Of a stretch of DNA of 34,203 bases, positions 8,621 through 17,739 are shown piece after piece. The notes beneath the pieces are model-generated. The model did no database searches and was not told the DNA's origin. It saw nothing but the letters and a program-made list of their open reading frames with translations. Source of the stretch: a virus; IMG/VR virus record IMGVR_UViG_3300048026_000011, positions 1 through 34,203 of that record; one strand, given 5' to 3'. The translations under genes and the position numbers were made by a program. Every line of letters begins with the position of its first letter. The first letter of the stretch is position 1.

Positions 8621-9082
8621 ATGGCAAACGTAAATCACTCAGCACTATCTGACCCATATCTCCATGAGCCTAAGGGAGCTTCCACAGCTGCCGCAGGTGA
8701 CGTTTATGTTGCAGATGGTGCAGGCTCAGGAACATGGGAAGACCACAGACGTTCTGTAGTAAACCTGCACATACACGACATCTCTGCCCCTACTAGCATG
8801 TACGTACCTATTCCTTTCGGCGGCACAGTCAGTCGAGTTACTTCCGTTATGGCTGGTGCTATCAGTGGTTCAGACGTTGTACTTACAGTAAAGAACTCTT
8901 CTGCAGCAACTATGGGTACTGTCACTATTACCCAAGCTGGTTCGGCTGCAGGTGATGTAGACTTTACTAACCCTTCCACTAACAACACGATTACTGACAA
9001 CGACTACATCCTAGTAGAGGGTGATGGTGGTGCTACTTCTCATGTTGATTGTGTTGTCTCAATCGTTGTGGAGCATACATAA
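8621..9082 (+). CDS. Putative head decoration / head-fibre-like structural protein
   Basis: A 153-residue protein immediately after the capsid gene and hairpin. The start follows CTAGGAGA, a good ribosome site. The N-terminus has the motif NHSALSDPYLHEPKGAS followed by AAGDVYVADGAGSGTWEDH, a short anchor-like segment I recall in marine phage structural proteins. The remaining roughly 100 residues alternate polar and hydrophobic residues rich in Gly, Thr, Ser and Val, consistent with a beta-sandwich. This suggests an accessory capsid protein, but that is inference from position and composition. The stop overlaps the next start (TAATG). Confidence 0.6.
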   Translation: MANVNHSALSDPYLHEPKGASTAAAGDVYVADGAGSGTWEDHRRSVVNLHIHDISAPTSMYVPIPFGGTVSRVTSVMAGAISGSDVVLTVKNSSAATMGTVTITQAGSAAGDVDFTNPSTNNTITDNDYILVEGDGGATSHVDCVVSIVVEHT

Positions 9083-9810
9083 TGAAAAGAACACTCCTAC
9101 AGATAGTCCAGAACATCCTGTCCGATATGGACTCTGAGGATGTGAATAGCATTAGTGATTCCATAGAAGCTGAACAGATTGCTTCTGTGGTTCGTGATGT
9201 CTACTTTAACATGGTATCCACTCGGATGATACCTGAACACCAAGAACTTCTTACACTGACAAGTCTCTCTTCTATTGCTCGTCCTACACACTTCATTATC
9301 CCTGAGGATGTAAAGAAGATTGAGACTGTACAGTATAACATCTCAGCTACTGGCACTGACTTCCGTACCTTGAGGTACTTGGAGCCTATTGAGTTCCTTA
9401 GCTTGAATGCTGAGGGTGACGCAACTATCTCAGTCAACTCTGTTAACGGTAACGTACCTGTCTTGATTCGAAACGACAAGGCTCCTAATTACTTTACACT
9501 GTTTGATGACGAGCATGTTGTTATGGACTCTTACGATAGTTCTATCAGCCAGACACTAATCTCTTCTAAGACACGATGCTACGGACAGAAGATCCCTGCA
9601 TTCACAATCAGTGATGGCTTCACACCAGACGTAGATGAAGTATTGTTTCCTTACCTCATCGCTGAGTCGAAGTCAACATGTTTCTCTTTGTTTAAGAATG
9701 GTGTAGATCAGAAGATCGAACAGGCTGCACGTAGGCAGAAGTCTTACATACAGAACGACATGCACAGACTCAAGCAAGCAAACAAAAGGCGGCCCTATGG
9801 TAGACGTTGA
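9082..9810 (+). CDS. Tail tubular protein A / head-tail adaptor (T7 gp11-like)
   Basis: A 242-residue protein. I choose the ATG at 9082, which overlaps the previous stop as TAATG and gives MKRTLLQIVQNILSDMDSE, the typical start of this family. The longer frame from 9049 would read through the end of the previous gene and adds a Cys-rich tail unlike the family. Conserved parts include the helical N-terminus with AEQIASVVRDVYFNMVSTR, then RPTHFIIPEDVKKIETVQYN, and a C-terminal helix ending in basic residues (NKRRPYGRR). It would sit between the portal ring and the nozzle. T7 gp11 is 196 residues, so this copy is somewhat longer. Confidence 0.87.
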   Translation: MKRTLLQIVQNILSDMDSEDVNSISDSIEAEQIASVVRDVYFNMVSTRMIPEHQELLTLTSLSSIARPTHFIIPEDVKKIETVQYNISATGTDFRTLRYLEPIEFLSLNAEGDATISVNSVNGNVPVLIRNDKAPNYFTLFDDEHVVMDSYDSSISQTLISSKTRCYGQKIPAFTISDGFTPDVDEVLFPYLIAESKSTCFSLFKNGVDQKIEQAARRQKSYIQNDMHRLKQANKRRPYGRR

Positions 9811-10111
9811 ATTTACTGTTAACAACGACAAACAGATCTTAACCGCAAGATGTCCTGAGAAGTCTAGTACAGCTATTCATGTCAAGAAGACCCCCGGTGG
9901 TTATAAGTTCTTCGAAGTTCATGTCGAAAAAGGCAAGATACCTAAAGAGCTAAGTGGTAAGTACACTTCCATACTGAGGGCTAAGGATGCTATCCAGAGA
10001 TACTTTAATACATTAAGCCCTACTAAAGCTGTCAAACGTGAGGCTTTCGGTAAGGACTTTGAGGAGCGGAAGAAACGAAATGCCACAGAAACTAACTCAA
10101 AGGGTAGTTAA
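9797..10111 (+). CDS. Small basic protein between tail tubular A and B
   Basis: A 104-residue protein that overlaps the end of tail tubular A by 14 bases and the start of tail tubular B by 32 bases. The N-terminal 60 residues look like a small beta-rich fold (VEFTVNNDKQIL, GGYKFFEVHVEKG). The C-terminus is strongly basic (KAVKREAFGKDFEERKKRN). The overlaps suggest it is made with the tail genes, possibly a minor virion or assembly protein. I do not recognise a characterised family. The double overlap is the best evidence that it is genuine. Confidence 0.7.
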   Translation: MVDVEFTVNNDKQILTARCPEKSSTAIHVKKTPGGYKFFEVHVEKGKIPKELSGKYTSILRAKDAIQRYFNTLSPTKAVKREAFGKDFEERKKRNATETNSKGS

Positions 10112-12224
10112 TACTTTCATTAAAGGTCTGGTTACTGAGGCAGGGGAACTTACGTTTCCACCAGATGCTTCTGTAGACGAACTAAACTGTGATCTTCGTC
10201 GTGATGGCTCTCGCCGTAGACGTAAGGGTATTGCTAAGGAAACTAACTCAGTACTGTCTACCTTTACTGTATCAGATGCAGCTATCACAACTACAGGTAC
10301 ATGGTCTAACGTAGGCGGTCAGTCAGGTCTAGAGTTCCTAGTCTTTCAGAACGGTGCTACACTGTACTTCTACAACAAAGCTGAGGCTCCTTTCTCAGCT
10401 AACCAAGAAGCCCACACAGTTAACCTTGCTACATACGAGACCTCAGGTGGTGTAGGTGCTTCAGAAGCTAAGTGTACATTCACATCCCTCAAAGGTGCCT
10501 TACTTGTAGTATCACCTTCTATCAATCCCATCTATATAGAACGAGACAATGTAGCAGAGACCTTAACAGTTACACAGATCGACTTCCGTACTCGTGACTT
10601 CGATTGGCAGGGTGACACCTCAACCTACTTCACAGATGACTCAAGCCCCTCTGATGAACGTAAGTACGATGCACAGAACACCGGGTGGAACACAGGTAAC
10701 GGTGCTCCTACAGACCTCACAAAGCGTCTGACACATCCTTGGTACTCAGGTAAAAATGCTACGGGTGTCTATGATGGTGCTGAGTGGGATAAGATCTACA
10801 CTGGTACGACACTGACTGGTAACGGTCACTACATCCTAGACTTCTTTAATAAGAACCGTTCTAGTGCTTCAGGTATCTCAGGTCTTACAACTGAGGTAGA
10901 GACTAGCAGGTTCTCTGCTATAGCTAACTTCTCTGGTCGTGCATTCTATGCAGGCTTGAATAGTGCTAAGAACACAGACATCATTCTGTTTAGCCAGCTG
11001 ATAACTGACTTCAATAAACTAGGTGAGTGCCTACAACAGAATGACCCCACCTCTGAGTATATCAGTGACCTCTTAGACACAGACGGTGGTACTATCAGGA
11101 TCGCTGGTGCAGTAGGTATTAAGGTTCTCTACGTTATTGATGCTTCTCTCTACGTCTTTGCTGATAACGGTGTGTGGCGTATCGAAGGTATTGATGGTGT
11201 GTTTACTCCTACAGCCTTTGCAGTTAAGAAGGTTACAGACGTAGGTATCGTAGATGCTAGTAGCTTTATTGTTGCAGATGGATCACCTATCTGGTGGAGC
11301 CGCAACGGTATTCATACCTTAGACTTCGATGGTGCAACTGGTCGCCCTGTAGAGAGTAACTTAACACTTGGCACTATCCAGTCTTATTGGGACTTGATCC
11401 CTAACGAGTCTAAGACTAAACTGAAGACTTCCTTTGACAGTGTGAACAAGAGAGCTTATTGGGCTTGGCCCGATCAGGACGAAGGTGTTGAGCCTAAAGT
11501 TAACAACATCCTTGTACTTGATGCTGCTCTACGAGCATTCTACCCTTGGTATATTGAAGATGCTGGATTAAACACAGACTGTGTTATAGACTTCGAGTTC
11601 TACTCAGGCTTCGGTGCTAGTATCTCTGCACTTGATGTAGTAACTACTAACGGTGATGATGTAGTAACAACTGCAGGTGACGATGTCATCTCTCAACAAG
11701 TTGCAAACGTAGCTACAGGTTCCCCTGCTATCATTGCTATCATTAGAGACAATGCTACAAACAAGATCACTATGGGTTCCTTTAGTGGAGATGACTTCCT
11801 AGATTGGGGTACAACGAACTACTCCTCATACGCAGAAGCTGGTTATGACTTCATGGGTGACCTATTGCTTCAGAAGACTGCACCCTACGTGACCACCTAC
11901 ATGCGCCTAACAGAGACTGCATGGGAAGGCAACGAAGAAACAGGCTACCAGCCAGACAACCCATCGTCAATGTTCGTTAGTTCTTTCTGGGACTTCAAGA
12001 GTGCCTCGTCTAGTAACCCTCAACAAGCCTATCGCTTCAAGCGTATGCCAGTCGTAAACTCTAGTAACCTTCTAGACTTCAACCACCCTGAATCAGTCAT
12101 TGTTACACGTATGAAACTACGTGGCAAGGGACGTTCAATGCGTATTAAGTTCGAGAGTGAACAGGGTAAAGACTTTATTCTACTAGGCTTCTCAGTCCTA
12201 GGTGGAGTAAATAGTAAATTCTAA
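10080..12224 (+). CDS. Tail tubular protein B / tail nozzle (T7 gp12-like)
   Basis: A 714-residue, beta-rich structural protein. I choose the ATG at 10080 (MPQKLTQRVVNTFIKGLVTE), which has GAGGAG upstream; the frame runs back to 10038 but that extension lies inside the preceding gene. The N-terminus has DASVDELNCDLRRDGSRRRR, the usual opening of phage nozzle or stabilisation proteins that describe each subunit in a propeller-like tail. The family size fits (T7 gp12 is 794 residues). Near residues 520-540 a short internal repeat reads TTNGDDVV then TTAGDDVI. It is expected to form the distal tail tube through which ejection proteins and DNA pass. Confidence 0.85.
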   Translation: MPQKLTQRVVNTFIKGLVTEAGELTFPPDASVDELNCDLRRDGSRRRRKGIAKETNSVLSTFTVSDAAITTTGTWSNVGGQSGLEFLVFQNGATLYFYNKAEAPFSANQEAHTVNLATYETSGGVGASEAKCTFTSLKGALLVVSPSINPIYIERDNVAETLTVTQIDFRTRDFDWQGDTSTYFTDDSSPSDERKYDAQNTGWNTGNGAPTDLTKRLTHPWYSGKNATGVYDGAEWDKIYTGTTLTGNGHYILDFFNKNRSSASGISGLTTEVETSRFSAIANFSGRAFYAGLNSAKNTDIILFSQLITDFNKLGECLQQNDPTSEYISDLLDTDGGTIRIAGAVGIKVLYVIDASLYVFADNGVWRIEGIDGVFTPTAFAVKKVTDVGIVDASSFIVADGSPIWWSRNGIHTLDFDGATGRPVESNLTLGTIQSYWDLIPNESKTKLKTSFDSVNKRAYWAWPDQDEGVEPKVNNILVLDAALRAFYPWYIEDAGLNTDCVIDFEFYSGFGASISALDVVTTNGDDVVTTAGDDVISQQVANVATGSPAIIAIIRDNATNKITMGSFSGDDFLDWGTTNYSSYAEAGYDFMGDLLLQKTAPYVTTYMRLTETAWEGNEETGYQPDNPSSMFVSSFWDFKSASSSNPQQAYRFKRMPVVNSSNLLDFNHPESVIVTRMKLRGKGRSMRIKFESEQGKDFILLGFSVLGGVNSKF

Positions 12225-12236
12225 CTAGGAGACTTC

Positions 12237-12695
12237 ATGTCTTACACAATACGTGACGCTAACCATAGTGACATCTTAGACATTACACTTGCTGGTAAAC
12301 AGTTCTCTAAAGAGACTAATCACCCAGCCTTGAATACCTTAAACCTAAACAAGGTAGCAAACTCCCTACAACAACTGATCGACAGTGACGTAGGCTTCGT
12401 TAAGGTTTCTTGCTTTAAAGAAGAGATCGTAGGTGCTATTGCTGCAGTAGCTATGGAACTACCTATTAACGATTTAATATGTACTCAAGAACTAATGTTG
12501 TGGTTAGACCCAGAACACAGAAACGGTAAGACAGCCCCTAAGTTAATTGATGCTTATGTAGAATGGGCAAAGGGACTAGGCTGTGACTACGCAAGGTTAT
12601 CTGCACTTGACTGTGTTCTAGATGGTCGTGCCGGTGTCCTATTTAAACGAAAAGGTTTCAAGCCAATCGAGACCGCTTACATAAAGGAATTGTAA
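12237..12695 (+). CDS. GNAT-like N-acetyltransferase in the structural operon
   Basis: A 152-residue protein with TAGGAGA six bases before the ATG. The fold pattern is GNAT-like: N-terminal YTIRDANHSDILDI (strand then helix), central strands VGFVKVSCF and EIVGAIAAVAMEL, then LMLWLDPEHRNGKTAPKLIDAYVEWAK, resembling the acetyl-CoA-binding turn and helix, and a C-terminal LFKRKGFKPIETAYIKEL. The acetyl-CoA loop is degenerate compared with the usual Q/R-x-x-G-x-G/A. Small GNAT-like proteins occur among morphogenesis genes of several marine podoviruses, where they may modify a virion or host protein. Substrate and activity cannot be read from the sequence. It lies between the nozzle and the first internal virion protein. 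Confidence 0.75.
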   Translation: MSYTIRDANHSDILDITLAGKQFSKETNHPALNTLNLNKVANSLQQLIDSDVGFVKVSCFKEEIVGAIAAVAMELPINDLICTQELMLWLDPEHRNGKTAPKLIDAYVEWAKGLGCDYARLSALDCVLDGRAGVLFKRKGFKPIETAYIKEL

Positions 12696-12696
12696 T

Positions 12697-13350
12697 ATGG
12701 CTGTATTTACTGCTATTGGTGCTGCCGTTGGGGCAACTATTGCTGGTGCTGCAAGTACTTCAATTATAGCAGGTGCTCTCATAGGCGGTGCTGTTGGTCT
12801 TTCTGTAGGCATGGGTGTTAAATCCATGAAGAAATCTAAGGCTGCAATGTCTGAAGTTGCCACCGTTACAGAAGAGATTACAGGCATAACTGAAGAAGTT
12901 ACTTCTGTAGAACAGACACGGATAGGTGTTCAAAAGGAACAGATAGCTACACAAGCTGAACAAGAGAAGCTAGCTGTACGTAGAAGTCGTAGGCAGGCTA
13001 TCCGTGAAGCACAGATCCAACGTGCTCGTGCTCTTAATGTAGCCTCAGCTGCAGGTGCTGGTGAAAGTTCTGCAGTATCTGGTGGCACAGCCTCTATCGG
13101 TTCTAACCTTGCTTCTGCACTAGGCTACTCCTCTCAACAGTCTGGTCTCTCAGAGAACATCACAATGTTACGTCAAGAGGAAGCTGACCTAAGCTCTCAG
13201 ATTGCAGGCCTCTATGGTCAAGCAAATGTTCTACAAGCACAGCAAGGTGTAGCCCTGTCTCGTGCAGGTATGTACTCAAGTCAGGCATCTAGTTTCTTCG
13301 GAATGGGCATGAACATTGCAAGTATCGGTAGTGGTTTTGCTAAAATATAA
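12697..13350 (+). CDS. Internal virion protein, gp14-like (membrane pore component)
   Basis: A 217-residue protein starting one base after the previous stop. Residues 1-45 are Gly/Ala-rich and hydrophobic (AIGAAVGATIAGAAST, then IIAGALIGGAVGLSVGMG), a likely membrane-inserting segment. Residues 50-115 form a charged coiled coil (EEVTSVEQTRIGVQKEQIAT, then RRSRRQAIREAQIQRAR). The C-terminal half is rich in Ser, Gly, Ala and Gln. This layout matches T7 gp14, which is ejected and forms the outer-membrane part of the DNA conduit. It opens a three-gene ejection-protein cluster. The identification comes from layout and context, not from strict sequence identity. Confidence 0.78.
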   Translation: MAVFTAIGAAVGATIAGAASTSIIAGALIGGAVGLSVGMGVKSMKKSKAAMSEVATVTEEITGITEEVTSVEQTRIGVQKEQIATQAEQEKLAVRRSRRQAIREAQIQRARALNVASAAGAGESSAVSGGTASIGSNLASALGYSSQQSGLSENITMLRQEEADLSSQIAGLYGQANVLQAQQGVALSRAGMYSSQASSFFGMGMNIASIGSGFAKI

Positions 13351-13370
13351 TACGTAAGAGGAAGACCTAA

Positions 13371-16300
13371 ATGGAAAACGAAGACCTCACGTTCATTGAG
13401 TCTGATACTACTCAGTTCTTAGATGACTTTCAGACACAGGAAGAACAGGACACTTCTATAAAAACAGATGCTGAACTTGATGAAGTATTCCTAACCACAG
13501 GTAATCCTCACACAGACGTTGAAGTTGCAAAGAAAGACTTTGTAGATCAGAACAGACCACTGCAGTCCTATGCTATGGAACGTCTTGAGTACTTAGATGT
13601 AGATCCTGAGCAGTTCCAGAAGAATGTAGACAAGTACTACGAGAAAGAACTTGACTTTCTTGACTCTGCACAGTTCTTCTACGAGCAGGCACTAGGTCTT
13701 AAAGACACAGGTGTAGAGCCTGTTGATCTTCGGATTGCTTCTAACAACCGTATTGCTCAGAGTGTAATTGAGAAGTACCAAGACAAAGAAGAGACTGGTG
13801 CTCTTGATGCCATCTTAGACTTCGGGTCTATGGCACTACACGAGTTCGTTACATCCCCTAAGACCCTCTTGACAAAAGATGAGCTTGAGGCTCTAGGTAC
13901 TGAGATTCTTGCTAACAAGATCAAGATGACACCTAAAGAGTTCGGTCAATGGTTCGATGGCTTTGCTGAAGACTACATGAGCAAAGGCCCACGAGATGAT
14001 AGCTCTTGGAGGTTATCACAACTGAATGAGATTGTCAACAACAATGGCTTTCGAGCTGCGTCTGACAAGGGTATAACTAAGGCTTTTGCTCTGCTTGATG
14101 CAACAGGTGTAGGTACAACCGTTGTTCAGGTAGGTAAGGCTGGTACTAAACTAGCTATCAAGACTGCTAAGAAGAAAACACTGACTGGTCGTGTATCCTC
14201 TAACGAAGGCCTAGATGCTGGTGCTGATGCAGCTGAAGAGGTGTTGAACCGTAGGTTAGACCCTGAGGTTACCTCTGATGTAGGTCCAGCCTCTCTGAAC
14301 CCACACCTTGACGAGGCTCTTCCTTCGGAAGGGTCTGTGTCTCGTCGCCTTCAAGAGAACCGTGTTGTACAAGAGATCAAGAAGATCTATGAGAGTAATG
14401 TTGTAGGTCGTGTACTGCCTAAGGCTGATGTAGAACGTCTTGCTTCTGAGGCAGGTGTTCGTATGAAGCAAGCCTTCAACAATCCTGTGTACAAAGCTGC
14501 TCAAGTATCCGATGAGATCGGTAACTACAAAGTTACGATGCAATTCGGTAGAGCTACAGATGGTCAACCATATAAGCCTACAGCTGCAGGTACTCCAACT
14601 GCAGGTGCTAAGGCTGCTGCTCAACGTATGCAGGGTGAACTTGTACCAGTAATGGACGGTGATGATCTTAAAGGCTTTGTTGTACAGAAGAGTGAGAACC
14701 TTAACCTCGCTAAGGAAATACCCGGCATTGAAGATGTATTCGATGGTGCCATGAAGCTAGAACGTAATGCCTTGCGTAATGCTATTGATTCATTCACCTA
14801 CCCTATTGGTCGTGTGTTTGGTTCTGCAGCTACTCGTGGCCTTGAACGTACTACAGAGTTAGCTAACTTAGGTGAGGGTGCTGCCGCTGCTCTAGGTAAG
14901 GTTGTCAAAGATGCCTCTAAGCCTATCCAAGCCCTTAACAACACAGACCGTGCAGCACTAGCCTTCATTACCCGTGGCCTGCGTGACAATCCTCTTGAGT
15001 CAGCTAAACGTGGCTGGTACGATGACATTACTTTCTCTAATAAGTATGAAGAGTTCACAGGTAAGAAAGCTACACCTAAAGTGATTGATGCCTACAATGC
15101 TCTTGTAGAAATCAGTGATGCTTCCTATCTCCTACAGGCTTCTAACATCATGCAACGGTATGTCCAGAAGGGCTACCGTGCTGTAAAGCTGCCTAATGGT
15201 TTTCGTGTACCTGCTAAACGTCTTGCCAATAAGGGTAAGGTTCCTGAGCAGGCTCGTATCATGGACATCTTTGATAACCAGATCACCTACAAAGAGTTTC
15301 TTGAGAGTGGTGCAGAAGTCTGGCGTCTAGATAAACCATACGAAGGTGTAGAGTACGTTATACGTCCCTCAACAATAGACTCCTTAGATCCTACAGATGT
15401 CCTAGGCTACAATGCTGGTGGCCCCCGTACTAACCCATCTGCTAACTGGTTTGTTGTTGCAGGTGACTACGAAAAAGGTCGCATCAAGACATTCCTATCT
15501 GCCTTCACAGAAGAGGAAGCTCTTAAAGCTGTCACTGAGATCAATACAATCCGGGCTGCTCGTGGTTCAAAGGACATTGATGAGATCATTAAGGCTAACA
15601 ACTCTTGGAACCCAGACGTTGAAACTCTGGAAGACTTCGAGTTGTTTGCACGTGAGAATAAGTGGGACTTAGACACTCAATTCGACATCAAAGTGAAGGA
15701 ACGTAACGTATCTGTTAATGCTGTAGACGGTGAGGATGATGTCTTCAACGGTATGTCTACTGCCGACTTCATTGAAAATGACATGCGGAGAAGTGACAGA
15801 GTACTTCCTCACTACGGTGGTGGTAAGACTACAAACTACGACCCCGCTTCTAATGTTGTAGCAGGTATCAACAGTGCTATCAATGACTTTAGCTACAGAG
15901 CCTACACTATGAATGCTATGGTAGCATGGGTCAAGAAAGCTAAGGGTATCTCAGGTATTGAATTACCTAAGAACATACCTTCTGATGATTACTTTAACTT
16001 GTTTATGAATGCTAAGTTCACAGGATCAGGTAAAGAAGTAACTCGCATGAAGGAAGTGTGGAACATTGACCGTCGCCGTATGAATGTTAAACGTGAAGAC
16101 GAGATCTTTATGCGTAACTTAGGTGACAGTGCTGCTAAGTTTGTGTATAATGTCACAGGCAAAGAGTTCGACTTCGGAGATCCAACTAACCTAGGCCTAA
16201 AAATAGGCTTCATGACTAAGTTCGGTTTCTTGAATATCAAGCAGACTGTTGTTCAGTCCTTCCATGTTTCATCTATCATGGCTATCTCCCCTAAACAGGG

Positions 16301-17738
16301 TTCTCGTGGTGCTGCCCTAGCTCTTCTTATGCGGGGTCTACATACTTTCCCTGACTTCGCAGAGGCTGGTGTTAAGAGGCTTGCTGGTCGTTATGACTTA
16401 TCAGAAGATGAGTTAAAAGAGATCATGGAATACGTCCGTACCTCAGGTCGGGCTGACTTAGATACTGAGATTGCAGAGCTTAACACTGGTTATGGTCGTG
16501 GTATATCTGGCTTTGCTGGTGAAGACTACACACCTAGTGCATTAGCTAATGCTTGGGCTAACACTAAGAAGACAGCTTCTAAGGGTATGGACATTGGTCT
16601 CGTACCTTTCCGTGAAGGTGACCGTCTAGCACGTATGACAGGTACTTACACAGCTATTTTAGAGTTCAAGGCTAAGAACCCCGGTGTCTCTATCCTTTCA
16701 GAACAGGCTCGTATGCAGATTGCTAGACGAGACAGTGCTCTTAACTTCCATATGTCATCCGTATCTAATGCGTCTTGGCAGAAAGGTGCCATGCGTCTAC
16801 CTACCCAATGGTTGTCACACACCATGCGGTCTATGGAGACACTGTTCAATGGTAAAGAGTTCACTAGGTGGGAACGTGCTCGTTTAGGGTTAGTTCTTGT
16901 ACCAATGTACGGTACTGCAGGCTTCGGCTTTGCTAGTGCTGCAGACTACATTGCTGAGAAAACAAATATGTCTACAGACAATGAGTTGTTTACTTACATT
17001 AAGTGGGGTCTTATTGATGGTATAGCAGATACTATGATGGCTGACGAGAAGGGCCGTGTAGGTGTTGGCTTCTCTACTAGCTTCGCACCTGCAGGTCAGA
17101 TCAGAGAGACACTCCGTAAGATCAACGAAGGTCAGTTCCTAGAGGTTGTAGGTGGTCCTTCTGCTCAGATCGGTGGTGACATTGTACAATCTTTGATTAG
17201 TGCTACACAGAACCTAACAGATGGGAACGGTACTCTGGTAACAGAAGATGTAATGAAGACTTTTCGTAACATCTCAACCTTAGATAACGTAGCTAAGATG
17301 GTAGGTATCTTGAACAACGGTCAGTACCGTAGTAAGACAGGAGCTACAGTTCCCGGTGAGATGACTACAACAGAAGCTATCTCTACTGGTCTTGGTTTCG
17401 GTCCCCTTAAGGTTCAAGAGTTCTACGCAACTAAGTCTGTTATCTACAATGATGATAAGAAGATCCGTACTGAACGTAAGTCTATCAACAGGACTGCAGA
17501 TAAAGCACACACTATGATCCAGACAGGTGACCCAGCTAAGATCGAAGAAGGTTTCAATCTTCTGTATGCCTTAAAGATGCGTATTGATCTGAGTGGAGCT
17601 TCAGAAGCAACCAAGATGTCTATGCGTAAGGCTCTTGTTACACCACTAGAGAATGAGCTACCCCGGCTTATTCTTAAACTACGCAAGAACGGCAGGGCTG
17701 CAATGGCTGAACGTCTAGCATCAACACTAGGAAACTAA
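13371..17738 (+). CDS. Large internal virion (ejection) protein, gp16-like
   Basis: The longest gene of the window, 1455 residues, with AAGAGGAAG upstream of the ATG. The N-terminal 150 residues are acidic and contain FIESDTTQFLDDFQTQEEQD. Most of the protein appears helical. Hydrophobic stretches near residues 945-995 (GFLNIKQTVVQSFHVSSIMA, then RGAALALLMRGLHTF) and near 1170-1190 (LGLVLVPMYGTAGFGFASAA) could contact membrane. Size and position match T7 gp16 (1318 residues), the core protein ejected to form the DNA channel. I see no lytic transglycosylase motif at its N-terminus, unlike T7 gp16. A lysozyme-like protein is encoded separately two genes later. The gp16 relationship is inferred from size and context. 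Confidence 0.78.
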   Translation: MENEDLTFIESDTTQFLDDFQTQEEQDTSIKTDAELDEVFLTTGNPHTDVEVAKKDFVDQNRPLQSYAMERLEYLDVDPEQFQKNVDKYYEKELDFLDSAQFFYEQALGLKDTGVEPVDLRIASNNRIAQSVIEKYQDKEETGALDAILDFGSMALHEFVTSPKTLLTKDELEALGTEILANKIKMTPKEFGQWFDGFAEDYMSKGPRDDSSWRLSQLNEIVNNNGFRAASDKGITKAFALLDATGVGTTVVQVGKAGTKLAIKTAKKKTLTGRVSSNEGLDAGADAAEEVLNRRLDPEVTSDVGPASLNPHLDEALPSEGSVSRRLQENRVVQEIKKIYESNVVGRVLPKADVERLASEAGVRMKQAFNNPVYKAAQVSDEIGNYKVTMQFGRATDGQPYKPTAAGTPTAGAKAAAQRMQGELVPVMDGDDLKGFVVQKSENLNLAKEIPGIEDVFDGAMKLERNALRNAIDSFTYPIGRVFGSAATRGLERTTELANLGEGAAAALGKVVKDASKPIQALNNTDRAALAFITRGLRDNPLESAKRGWYDDITFSNKYEEFTGKKATPKVIDAYNALVEISDASYLLQASNIMQRYVQKGYRAVKLPNGFRVPAKRLANKGKVPEQARIMDIFDNQITYKEFLESGAEVWRLDKPYEGVEYVIRPSTIDSLDPTDVLGYNAGGPRTNPSANWFVVAGDYEKGRIKTFLSAFTEEEALKAVTEINTIRAARGSKDIDEIIKANNSWNPDVETLEDFELFARENKWDLDTQFDIKVKERNVSVNAVDGEDDVFNGMSTADFIENDMRRSDRVLPHYGGGKTTNYDPASNVVAGINSAINDFSYRAYTMNAMVAWVKKAKGISGIELPKNIPSDDYFNLFMNAKFTGSGKEVTRMKEVWNIDRRRMNVKREDEIFMRNLGDSAAKFVYNVTGKEFDFGDPTNLGLKIGFMTKFGFLNIKQTVVQSFHVSSIMAISPKQGSRGAALALLMRGLHTFPDFAEAGVKRLAGRYDLSEDELKEIMEYVRTSGRADLDTEIAELNTGYGRGISGFAGEDYTPSALANAWANTKKTASKGMDIGLVPFREGDRLARMTGTYTAILEFKAKNPGVSILSEQARMQIARRDSALNFHMSSVSNASWQKGAMRLPTQWLSHTMRSMETLFNGKEFTRWERARLGLVLVPMYGTAGFGFASAADYIAEKTNMSTDNELFTYIKWGLIDGIADTMMADEKGRVGVGFSTSFAPAGQIRETLRKINEGQFLEVVGGPSAQIGGDIVQSLISATQNLTDGNGTLVTEDVMKTFRNISTLDNVAKMVGILNNGQYRSKTGATVPGEMTTTEAISTGLGFGPLKVQEFYATKSVIYNDDKKIRTERKSINRTADKAHTMIQTGDPAKIEEGFNLLYALKMRIDLSGASEATKMSMRKALVTPLENELPRLILKLRKNGRAAMAERLASTLGN

Positions 17739-17739
17739 T

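Noticed and set aside
9049-9081. Longer start for tail tubular protein A
   Set aside because: The extension overlaps the previous gene and lacks family similarity; the ATG at 9082 has the recurrent TAATG overlap.
11636-11690. Short direct repeat in the nozzle gene (TTNGDDVV / TTAGDDVI)
   Set aside because: A local two-copy repeat within one coding region, probably a loop duplication; too short to claim function.
14327-14343. Short hairpin with a TTC loop inside the 1455-residue gene (CTCTTCC-TTC-GGAAGGG type)
   Set aside because: Only about seven pairs, no T-tract, inside a coding region; it looks like chance pairing.
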